The position numbers and the translations under genes were made by a program. From positions 124,001 through 188,000 of the forward strand of contig JBAMDO010000061.1 in the NCBI GenBank assembly GCA_037074765.1: DNA of 64,000 nucleotides, in the 5' to 3' direction. Shown here piece after piece: positions 1 to 12,300 of the stretch; position 1 is the first letter of the stretch, and each line of letters begins with the position of its first letter. A model generated the notes under the pieces. That model was not told the origin of the DNA, searched no databases, and was given only the letters and a program-made list of their open reading frames with translations. The DNA is from Mansonella perstans (Eukaryota > Nematoda > Chromadorea > Rhabditida > Onchocercidae).

Positions 1-195
1 AAAAATTTTTTGGAGAGAAGAAAAAACTTAGAATATTTACAATTTCTTTCCTAGGTACAAATTTTAATCTATTATTCTTCTCAATTATTCTCCAATTAGT
101 TTAATGTATTTGGAACTTAATCATTTGTTCAATTAGTTTTGAATGAATTTTCAAAATTGTCCAAATAAATAATGAATAACTGAAATCAGCGAATT

Positions 196-300
196 CATTT
201 ATTCATTCATTCATTTAACTATTCAATCAGTCACTCATTCATTCATTCAATCATTTAGTCCGTTATTCATTTATTCATTCATTTATCCATTCCATTCCAT
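196..300. repeat. ATTC/ATTT tetranucleotide repeat
   Basis: Imperfect run of ATTC units (TTCATTCATTCA) in the intron just upstream of the first readable tensin exon. Nothing coding is visible in it. Confidence 0.7.
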
Positions 301-328
301 TTCTAAATTGATCAATCATTTTTTCAAG

Positions 329-3300
329 TGAATCATCGCACGGCAATCGATTATTTGCTCACAATCGTTATGATTCATTGACAGATGCTGAAAATGCTGA
401 TGATTGGCTGAAATTTCAATTGAAAAAATTGAAAGCGAAAAGGGACAATAATCCGGAAATGTTACGACGGAAACGACAAGAAAAATTACTACTGGAGGTT
501 TGCAGTTTCTGCTCATTCCAATCTAAATGAATTACACAACTGTTGATCGATCAGCAAATTCACTAATCATGAAAATGCTGATTGAATTTAAAAACATTTT
601 CTTGTCGTGCAATTTTTTCAAAGTATTATTTTGTCTGATTAAAGAAAAGAAAATTTAACGAAAAGCAACGATACAAATTATGAAGAAAAAAGACAGCGCT
701 GAATTAATTCAAATCGCTATTAAATTAGTTTTTATTCCCAAATAAATATTTCAGAGCAATCAATTGAATTTTCTCGTTTAAAAATGAAATAAAATATGTT
801 CAAATGATAAACGAAAAAAAGAAATGCAAAATATAAGCGTAATAAAAATTTCTATTTTACAGGAATTGAAACATGTAAATAATGATAGGCAAATAGCGCG
901 TGAAATTGATGAACGTACGTATAGCTTAGAAAGTTACGGACAATCCATTGATCCGTTAACGGAATATCGTGTGGAAGAGGAACGTTTACAGAGTGTACGT
1001 TCACCATATCATGATAACGGTGATAACCGATTTACTGATGAGATAATCAATACAGTTCGAAAAACAGACTCTAACAATTCATCGTCAGTTTTACCACGGA
1101 AGTAAGTTCCTTTTTGTTTTCGTGTTTACACGACACTTTACATTTCTTTTTTAATTTTTAAAATTTTAATTGCAAGTTTTTTTCGAAAATTTTTTTATTT
1201 TCGACATGCGTCTTTTTTCACTTTTATTTGCTCCTTTTTTCAGATATTTTTTCTACTATATACTTATGCCTTTTTTGTTGGAATTTCGAAATCTATTACA
1301 GGCCTCCAGATATTGTACGGCATAAGCCTCCAACACCACCACTGCGACCTCGCTCACAGAGTCCATCAAATCTCTCTTCAAGGCGATATCGTATTAGGAC
1401 ACCTTTTCAAGAAGTAAAAATCTTTATTTGACATTGATAAAATTTCACTGATCTCTTGCAAAATTATCGAAAATTTTTGAAACAAAACGGATATCATTAT
1501 ATTATTATTATAACATTATGTTGATAATGTTCTGATGATAGTAATTTTATTTGACTGTTATAATGATAAGCTTTGGTGATAGTTTTGTTTCTCTAGACAC
1601 AATATCAGCGTGAACGAAGTCAAATTAATCGTACTGATAGCAGCGAACGTGATATTGGTGATTTTGATGATAATGATTTCGGCTACTTGACAAATATCGT
1701 AAAAGTAAGTTTACTCATTCATTCATTCATTTATCATCAAAGAAATGACCACAAAAAAAATTATTATTCCGTTTTTGTCTGTTTGTATAGTTTTTTTATC
1801 GCTTATCTGTCTCCTCAAATATTCCATCCTTTTTTTTGCTATATGTTAGCGAATTTCTAAAAGAATAAAAAATTCTCATTTCCCGTGCTAACTACTGGTC
1901 ATTACTAATGCTTTCAGATTCAATCGAAAAAACTTTTTTATTATTCTCCTTGTCAAAACTTCCTATAATCTCCTTTGTTGAAATATATTTAATTACACAT
2001 TTGATTGTGCACTTAGTTTTTTTAAAAAATCCTTATTTTTAATCTTTTATAATATTTTGAAAAATAAATTTGTATTAAAATGTATTCCATTGAATATTTA
2101 ATTAGGCGCTTAATTTTTCAAAAATTAAAAAAATTTCTTCAGAAGAAAGTATTAAAAGAACTTTTTTAAAAATCGTTGTTATAATCATTTGCAATGTTCT
2201 GAAATATTTTTAATTTTTTTAGAAACATTCAATTAAATGTATTTCAATTTCAAAAACATTTTTCCAAACGAAGTAGTTATTTCATTGTCTGCAATGATTT
2301 AAAAGAAATATTTTTCGACTCTACAATGGAAAAGAGTTTTTTGTATCAAAAACAAATACTTTTAGTTGTTTTTTCGACATTTAGTTGTAACTCTTATTAA
2401 TTTAAAAATGAAATTCATTTTTTAAATTTGAATAGGAAAAAAAAATGCGTTGCATTATCCTTTCAATATTCATCGCCACATTGCTCTGCAAAATATTTAT
2501 CCGAAAAAAAGGAAAAATAAAAAGTGAAGAAATTTTTGAACAAAACATTCATTGCATCATTCACATATATATCATTGTCAGTCACTTCACTTCTTCTCTT
2601 TTATCGTACGGCGATAAATTTTTTTAAATTTTAAAAATTTCAAATGGAAATATTTTCTTTTGCTATTACAAATCTTTTGTACTTTGTGCCACTCGTTCTT
2701 TCGTACTTTCTTTCGTTATTTTTGCTGTTTTTAGTATCATTGCGAGTTATTGCTGTTATTATTGCACTATTGTTGTTTTTGTTATTATTATTGTCATTAC
2801 TGTTATTATTAATTTTCACTTTTTTCATAGTATAAGAGAATGAATAGTTTTTAGAGCGTTTTTCAGCGAGTACTTTATTGCTGTTATTGCTACTGTTGTT
2901 GTCATTGTTATTGTTGTTGTAATTGTTGTTGTTGTTGTCGTTGTTATTGTTATTGTTGTTGTTATTGTTGTTGTTATTGTTGTTGTTATTGTTGTTGTTA
3001 TTGTTGTTGTTATTGTTGTTATTGTTATTGTTGCTCCTATTCCTATTGATATTATCAATATATGAGCAAAATACACAAAAAATTTTATTTACTTTCCTTT
3101 TTTAAGTTCAAAGAAGAAATATTTATTAGCAAGCAATAAAAGTCATTTCACTGTCATTTGCTCCATTTTCATTGTCCAATCATTTTTCATTGCTTTTTGT
3201 TATCAATTTCTCCATTTGATCCGATCTGATCCGATCCGATCCAATGCAATCTGTTCTCTGCATATCATTATTAGCTGTTTGTGTAAAAGGAGAAAAGACC

Positions 3301-6300
3301 ATGAGAGAGAGAGAGAGGGGGAGAAGAGAGAGAGAAATAAACACAGCAGTTTCTACCCTGTAGTTCTTAAAACTTTTCGTTTGCTTTTCCGTATTGTTGT
3401 GTGTATTTTCTTTTAGTTTTTTTTTTTAATTTATTTTGCTAATTTTAATTTTTTTTTATATGTTAGCATAGTTCACAATTTCTAATAGTTCACAAAAATT
3501 CAAAAATTTTTTTTTTTAAAATTTGAAAAGAAAAATTTTTTTTAATTTTGAATTTTAGCAAATTAATTTATGAATCGTTTCATGTTTATAAACATAAATT
3601 TGTCAGTTTTTAGGAAAAATAATTTTTTTTCGAGAAAATTTAGGATTACTGATAATGTTGGCCAATTTAGCCAAGCATTATAAGTTGGATTTCATTTTTA
3701 TTCCTTATTTAATTCCAATTACGCTGAAATTTTGAGATATGTAGGATAAATCAAATCATATTTCTTCCGCTATTCCCAATAGCTCATAAGTTAGTATCGT
3801 TATCACGTCTCTTTACCACTATTTTGCTACTAACGGTGACAATAAAAGGATCTGAAAAATGGGCCGAAGAAAAAAAAATCGAGAAAAAATTTCTAATTTT
3901 TCTTGATTTTTTTCTTGCCTATTTTATTTTTATTCGGAATGAAATTTCATTAATCAAAATTCAGTTCAATTTATTTTCATTTTTTTATTTTCATTTTTTT
4001 GTCTGCGAAATTAAATTTTATATTTGGCATACTGCAAAAAATAAGTATTAGCTGTTCACAGAAATAATTAATTCGATATTTTTTTCCTGTTTAATATTTC
4101 ACAAAGAAAAAGGAAAATAAATGATTGGAAATAAAATTTAAATGTAAAAGAAATTATGTAAAAAAATATGTTGAAGTGATTGCTAGTGCTTTCAATCTTC
4201 TCATAACGATTTTTATGAGATTTTTTTGCACAGTGAAATATTCTTTCTTTCTTTCGATGAAATGGCGCCGATTGGAATCTCCAATGATATTTCAATTCCA
4301 ATATTAATCTGTTCAATTCCCAACATCTTTTGTACTGTTAATCTATTCAGCGTTTATTTGCATTTTATTTTTTACTTTCAATCTTTCTTTTGTTTCATTT
4401 TATTGTTTTTGTTAGAAATTGTTTATCGTTAAGCTTTGTTAAATTATTCAAACTGTTCTTAAATGATTTTCCTTTGAATTTAGAGTTAAACCATAGAAAA
4501 TCGTGATTTTTTCTGTTCGATTAGTACTCATGATTATCGTTTCTTTCTTACGAGTCTACAAGAATTTCATTGTAAGTTTCTTCTTAAATTTTGTTGAATT
4601 TTGTTATATTGTTCAAATTGTTTTTTTTAATATTGCGAATTTGTTTGAAAAATTGTTAAGTAGATTAGATTTGTTTTCTTTGCAATTTAAACAAATATTT
4701 AAATTGGAAATTAAATTATGCAAAGATGATGACGATTGTTACTTGTTGTCATTCGCTTCTTCATAAAAATCATTGTTGTTAAATTTATCCAAGCTAACTT
4801 TGGAAAGGCAGATTGTTTTTGAATTTATCGAAGATTCGACTAATAAATTCAAATAATCGGATTGGGAAAGTTTCATTTTCGTATTATTTTGCAATAAGAA
4901 ATAACTGGGAATATCAATTTAAACAAGCACTTATAAAAATGATTTTGTCTGCCTGAACAGCAGTAAATAATTTCTTGAATTGCAGAAAGTTTTTTGCAAG
5001 CTTGAAATTTGAATAATTTATATTACTTCTATGTATGAGAAATGAAAAAAAATCTGCTTAGTAAAATGGCAAAAATGGAATTAGAAGTTTTTAATTTAAA
5101 TGAAACTGAAATGGCTGTATACTTTAAGTATTCTCATTGATGTAGTATGTTTAATGACTGCTAATTTCAAGATAAGCTATAAAAATGTTTTGTGCAATTT
5201 TTTAAACTGTTTTTTAAAAAAAAGAAAAGATTAAGTCAAAACTTTTTGATTGGAAGAATGTGCAGGGTTCAAACTTATGAGTCTGTGGATGTTTTTGTGT
5301 GGAATTGCAATACTGTGATTGTTATTAACTCAGAGGTGATAATTTATCACTAATTGCTTATATTTCAGGGGAATAATATTGCCAGCAATAATAATAACAC
5401 ACATGTTGAATTGAATTCCTCGACAAATTCAATGAAATCAATTTTAAAAAAGCGTGATATCTATCAAAACAGTACATCATCATCGATGATCAATGGCAGT
5501 AGATCAAATTCCACTGAGGTTTTTCAATCTTTTTTTGTTAAAAATTTAAAATTAGTCCAAATTATTAACTGCCATAAGAGAGATTTTAAGAAGTTTTTGT
5601 TTTTTTCTTTAGAAATCTCTAAATTTTCTCTTTTCTTTTATTCCTTGTTTTTTTTTCCAATTTTTATTCTTTGCAATAATTACTGGTCCAGCTTATTCAC
5701 TAATTATTTTCAGTTAGCCTTAATTTAAAGCACAGTTGCTGTGACAGCAGCAGGTATAAGTGAACAATAATTTGAATCGAAATTTAATCTAATTTTATTT
5801 AAGATTATATAAAAAAGCATTGCAAGTTTGTAAGTGCGCTTTTGCATTAGTATTGTCTCATTACTAATTGTATCCATATTAAGCCTAGGCTCTATAGGAT
5901 GGTTTTAAACAAAATTTTGATAAATTAAAATTATGAAAATTTTCTAAGGATTGGTCGTCATCATTAGTTCCGTCATCCAATCGAGCAGCAACGCCAGCAT
6001 TTCCAGTACGTCGTGAAACACCACTACCATTTCATCCACTTCTGTTTGAGGGTGCCAAAGATGTTAGCATTCCACCAATTCAATCAACCGATAATATCAG
6101 TTACAGGTCATCTTTATCATTGATAATCACAGACTCAATCTGTTTCCATCGAAGCTTGCAGATAATAAAAATGCTTACAATCATGCAATAATTAATCAAA
6201 GAAGTTTGCATTACCATTGCAATATTTAAGCTCTTTTCATATTCTAAATCAAATTTTAAATTGAAACTTTTTTGACAAAATGATAAAAGCTGAATAATTT

Positions 6301-9300
6301 TTTTCCTATCATTCATTTTTCCAGAAATTTTTTAACTGTGTCATTCAATTTCAAATTTAAACACTTCCAAAGAAATCAGCTTTTTTTGAAAGTAAAAACC
6401 AAACCTCTTTAATTTGTTTTTAATTGACATTATTGAAATACGACACCAACTTTTGCATTTCCTTATACAAACTGTAAATTATGTGAAATTTAATTGAAAA
6501 AAAACAGCAAATGGTTTCAGATCTCCATCACCACGTTCTGTTTATTACGCGCAAAGTCATCGCACATCAACTTCTTCGACCGGTACGTTTGCTCATTCAA
6601 TTGTTAAGTTTTGAATGTTTTCGTTTCATTTTCATTTGAAACGGGATTTCTAACATTTCATCGTCTTTTTTTTGCTGTTGTTTTTTTATTTTATTATTAT
6701 TGCGTGATTGTTTGCAATGTCAATTTGTTTTCTCTCAGTGTCGTAATGCTTTGCCGATTTTCCGTTATCCTTTCGCTTTCTTACATTATTTTATACAACA
6801 AATTTGCATTTGCTTACTTCTTGATTTTCTTTAATACCAGAAGTTTTATCTTTTTGTATTCTATGAAAGAACAATAAAAAAGATATCTTGGACTATCAGT
6901 CTAAACTTTTAGGCCATCATTATTCTGTCCAATAGTTGAATTACTGTTTCACTCATTCATCACCTTACAAACAGTTATTTCTTGACTGCAAGTTTTTTAT
7001 TTAAATTTTAGGCTTGTAATTAAGTATTTTATTTAGTTATAGAAATAAAATTCCATAATTTTGTAATTGTCAAACAGAATTTCTATTTGGTATTAGCTAA
7101 GAGTTTGAGTGTTGATTTATAAATTTTGATAGGGTAAAAATAAATCTTTGATTATAAAAAAATGTTCTGCAGATGGGACAGTTATTCTCTTCTCCTTTCT
7201 CTCTCTCTGAAAAAAAGCGCATTTTTTCGATATTATGTTAATGGAATAGTGAGAAATTTTTGGCGCTTTTTCTCAAGCATCACTTCACTTTGCATTTGTA
7301 TACGTTATAACAGTTTGAACCAAAATGATAAGGTAATTGAAGTCAATTAAGCTCAAGTTAAGCTTAAATTAAGCTTAAATGATTAATTAATCATTATCAA
7401 TATTGGGAAAATTTAAACTTCAACATGGAATGCCTGCTCTTTTTTGTCATAAGGTATTTTCACATCATTATCAATTATTAATTAATCAAAGGATTGAAGG
7501 ATATTGGAACTGCCAACCAATTAATTAGTTAATTGATTCAAGCTCAGCTTTTACGTAAAAAATGTGAATAAATATCCAGTTAATTAATTTATTCTTTGCT
7601 TTAAAAAAACAATTCATTATCATCATTTCTATGTTTTACTGCAAATATAAATTAATGGAGTATGTCATTAAACACGGGTTAAGCTAATTTCAAAAAATAT
7701 TTAACTTTTAAACGTCTAATCTTGTGAGGGAGAAATGAACTAAACTAGGCAATAGTGATGCTTTATAATGTAAATTAAAATAAATTTTCCAGTGATTAAT
7801 TGCTGAAACATATTAATGAAATAATTAATTGATTTTAAAATGACACACGGAGCTGCGAAAGAGAAAAAAACAAAAAATCTGCAATATTCACGAAATGAAA
7901 AATTGAAGAAAGAATTGAATCAAAAATTAAAGTACGGGACGTGAATTTGAAAAAAAATTATTTTTGAAAATACAAAGAACAAAAACAAGAACAGTGAGCT
8001 GGTAGAACGAAATGATCGGGTTAATAGCTTAGGAATGAATAAATAAATCAAATCAAATGCCAATCCGTTAAAAGTTCATTGGAATAAACATTCAGTGAGG
8101 AAGATTAAAGAAGGAAGAAGTATCAGAAAGCAAATATTAAGCTAAAGTTTCTGGTAGTTGTGACGGGATTGAATAGGTCATATTATTTTACCTCGATTAT
8201 TATGTATATATTTTTTATAAATGGAATACCAGCTTTTCAAAAATATTTTAATTTTAACATTTTGGAACATTTTTTTATGCTTTGACAAAAAGTACTGAGA
8301 GCTGAATTTCAGAACTCTCTGTATTTGATCTAATGCACTCTTATTGGGTTGGCATTTGATTTGATTTGTTTATTCATTTAACTAAACTGTTTATTCGATC
8401 ATTTCTTTCGAGCTCATTGCTCATGTTTTCGCTCTTATGTTTTCCAAAACAATTTTTTTTTGGAAACTTACGTTTGACACTTTGATTTTTCAATTCTTTT
8501 TTCCATCTTTCATTTCGTGAGTATTGCATATTTTTTGTTCTTCTTTTTCGGAGCTCCATGCATCATTTTAAAATTTGACAATTTCAAATTACTTCAGTTT
8601 GTTTTTCTTTGTAGTTTGATTTCTTTTTTTTAAAAACTTTTTGTTCCAAAAATTTGAAAAAGATTTTTATTTATAATAGATGCATTTGTTCCATTTCCCT
8701 TTTTCGAAAGGAAATTATTGGAAATTAAAATTTCAATCGTTGGAGTTAGAAAGCTTTGATGTTAAAGGAAGACTGTGAAATGAACGGACGAGAAAGAGGG
8801 AGAAAGAAAGCAAATATTAGTTCCAGTAGCTTTTGTTACCTAGTGGTAGTATTTGCTTAAAATCCAACCGATTCAAATAGTTCAATTTTTTGTTTATAAC
8901 TGGTTCAAACAGGAAGTCAAAATTACCTGCTGATGCATAAAATATCACTTCTCGTTTCCTGTCTTGCACAAAATTCTGACCTAATATTCAATCAGGCTCA
9001 TTTCAATTTTCTATTTATATATTATAGAGAAATCATAATGAACGAAAATATTCAGTATTTTGTGGAAATGAAATTTTTAAATAAATTTTAGTCCTATAAA
9101 ATTCGATCAAATTTCTCTTCGCTTTCTTTTTCCATTCTTTTATGGTAGCTTATCTTATCACATAAAATTTTTTTATACATTTGTAATAAGTATTAACTTT
9201 CATGACACGTAGTAACAGATGGATATGGTAGTCATTTAATTAATAAGTTCTTGTTAAATGTGTATTGTTTAAGAAATTTCCCTACATATATAATAGTATA

Positions 9301-12300
9301 GTTGTTCCGTTTATTGATTACTAACTTCATTTGGCATCGAATACATATAGCACTACGTGTTTTCACGTTTTTTTGCACAGTATAATGAAGTTCAGCAACT
9401 TTGTTTATTGCTGTCGAATAGAAATGATTGTCGCTAGTGATAACTGTGGTATTTATATTGATGGAGAAAATTGTACGTGAATGAAGAATTAGTTTTTGTT
9501 GTCGTTGTTGTTGTTGTTGAGACGTAGATGAAGGAAAAGCTGTGTAGTAATATTACAGTTATACTTATCACTGTTGTTGTCGTTATCATTATCATTATTT
9601 TTGCAATCACTAATATTGTTGTTAAGATCTTTTCGCATTATCCATTATTCATTTTATATCTCAGGCTATTTTCCGATACATTTTTTAAATCTAATTTTCA
9701 TCGCCTTCTGTTCCTCGTCAATCGTATCATATTATCTTCTTCTACATTATTATTATCACCAAAATTACCAGCACCAGTCACTTTTATCATTCAACACTTT
9801 CTCATTTTCCTATTTTACTCTCTGTCTCTCCTCCTTCCTCTCCATCCAGATTTCCTTATTTCAAACTCTTATTTTTTAGAATTTCTTCTTTGATCTAATT
9901 TTCATTCTTGTTTCCACTTCTTCTGTTCCTCATTATCATAGCAAATAACAATGATAACATTATTATCACTACTATTACTACGTCATTATCATATCATCAT
10001 TAATCATTATCATCCGACGCATTCTATATTTTCTCTCTATCTTCCTTTCTCTTTCTGTTCAGTCCTTTTCCATTTTCTCATTTCAAGTATTTTCAGATAT
10101 TTTTTTCTGATCTTACCTTTCTCTTTCTCTTACCATTTAATTTTTCATTGGAGATTCTCTCTGTTGATCGATGGATTTACTGGTTGTAGTAGTAGTAATA
10201 GTGGTTGGTAGTATAATAGTGAAAATACTGAAAACAGATGGGTAGCAGACATTTAACTTCACTCGATGTTTTTCACATTTCACTGTAAATTGTAAGCAGC
10301 TGACATTTCGCATAAAATTTTCCTTCTTCCTTGAACCTTTCACTTCAAATTCTTTTTCATTATTTACTACTACTGCTTCCACTAATTCATACATACACAC
10401 TCATTTTTACTTTTAGCTAAAATTGATTTCAATGATAATATCCAAAACTTTCCACATAAACTTATCAACCTTAGAGCAAAAAGAAAAAGTCCATAATGTC
10501 ATCATTCTCTTTTTTTTCATATCTTCTTCTTTCTCTTTCATTAAATTAAATTTTATTAAACAAACAAAAAAGAATTTTTTTTATTTCTTTCATATATTTT
10601 TCAATCATTTTCACTTATTTTATTGATAACAATAAAATGAACCAAAATCATTGTGATGAAATCTAGATATATTTTGATTTTTTTTTGTTTTTATTATCCT
10701 AAAAAACACGGAAAAATCTCTTCCTTGTTTTTCTCATTTGTATTTGTACGCTAAAAACCACTTCTTTTTAAATCATCATTTGTCAAATTCAACGCAAGAA
10801 GAAAATTTTGCAGTTGAATAAGATAAATTAAAATTGTCAACTATTGCTGTTCCCACTTTGTTACACACATATTTATATTCTTTGGGTCGCCACTAATTTT
10901 GATCAAATCGTAATCAGAGGTAAAATGTCTTTACTATCGCTCTTACTTGGTTTCATCATTAACAAAGATGTTTACGACCGACAATATTTCATGACCTTCT
11001 GGTCGAAAATTATTTGAATTCTTTAATTTTCCCACCGCGTTTTATTATTCAGATCTTGATATTGCTGTCGTTTCTCTCCTTCTTTCTGTTTCTCAGTCCC
11101 TCCCTGTCCCAAATTGTTATCAGCCTTCATTCAATACTTACTTTAATCAACATTTCATATTTCTAAATTAGCATGTGATTAATATCTTTACAAGATATTA
11201 TAAAAATATTTGAATTATAAGCAATTTTAATTATGAAAATAATTTTTGCTTCCCATCTTTTTTGAGATAGTGAAATTTTTGAAGTTCCTTTTTCTTAATT
11301 TATTAGGAAATTGAAGGAAGATATTCTCCATTCAAAATTTTCGCCAGTGAATGTCTGAATCGCAAACAAGTTCAGCATCACCATCAACAATTTTGACCAC
11401 TTCAAGCGATTCACCATTGGATGGTGCGATATCGTTGTTGAAAACGAAAGAAATTTCGAATTCCCTTCAAAATTCCAAATCAAATTATGTGAACTGCGAA
11501 AACTTTTGCAACGGAACTGATAACACTGTTACAACTTCAAGAATTATTTTAAAAAATGCAGACTATGAAGAAACTGAAATTGAATGTCCTGCGGATGATG
11601 AGCAGGAGAAATTGAGCAGTTTAGATGCTACATCAGTTGCCACTCCTGATGCTCGGGAATCATCGAGAGCTGCTAAACAAAATGAAATATCTGATCGTAC
11701 TGAGAAGGATAATGAAGCTGAAAATAAGGAAAAAGAAGGAGTTACGACAGGAGATGACGCGTTAACTGATCAGATGAAAGCAAATGTTGTAGAGAGTAAA
11801 GTTGACGAAGCATGGGTTACATCAGTTGACACTCCTGATGCTCGGGAATCATCGAGAGCTGCTAAACAAAATGAAATATCTGATCGTACTGAGAAGGATA
11901 ATGAAGCTGAAAATAAGGAAAAAGAAAGAGTTATGACAGGAGATGATTCGTTAACTGATCAGATGAAAGCAAATATTGTAGAGAGTAAAGTTGACGAAGC
12001 ATGGGTTACATCAGTTGACACTCCTGATGCTCGGGAATCATCGAGAGCTGCTAAACAAAATGAAATATCTGATCGTACTGAGAAGGATAATGAAGCTGAA
12101 AATAAGGAAAAAGAAAGAGTTATGACAGGAGATGACGCGTTAATTGATCAGATGAAAGCAAATATTGTAGAGAGTAAAGTTGACGAAGCATGGGTTACAT
12201 CAGTTGACGCTCCTGATGCTCGAGAAATTAATGTGGTAAAGGAGGACGCATGCGAAAGGATTCCAAAATGTACTGAAGAAGAAAAAGTGACAAATTCAGC

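Larger units (their letters stand above)
6583..11375 (+). other. Long tensin intron with inverted repeat
   Basis: A 4.8-kb intron separates tensin exons 6521-6582 (phase 1 end) and 11376-12563. It holds a large imperfect inverted repeat (7838-8575, listed separately), a GTT-rich stretch near 9496-9520 and pyrimidine-rich TTC/TCTC sequence at 9620-10620. The hydrophobic reading frames in the pyrimidine-rich part look like composition artefacts. No further exon could be defended. Confidence 0.6.

Noticed and set aside
2923..3105. Leucine-only open frame
   Set aside because: It is the translation of a GTT/ATT microsatellite in a tensin intron.
9528..10211. Three overlapping hydrophobic open frames of 86-121 codons
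   Set aside because: They track pyrimidine-rich intron sequence, lack a recognisable domain and overlap one another in different frames.
11351..11375. Taking the ATG at 11351 as the start of a separate gene
   Set aside because: The frame continues directly into tensin SH2 exons, and an acceptor at 11375 joins it in phase to upstream tensin exons. It is kept only as a possible alternative start.
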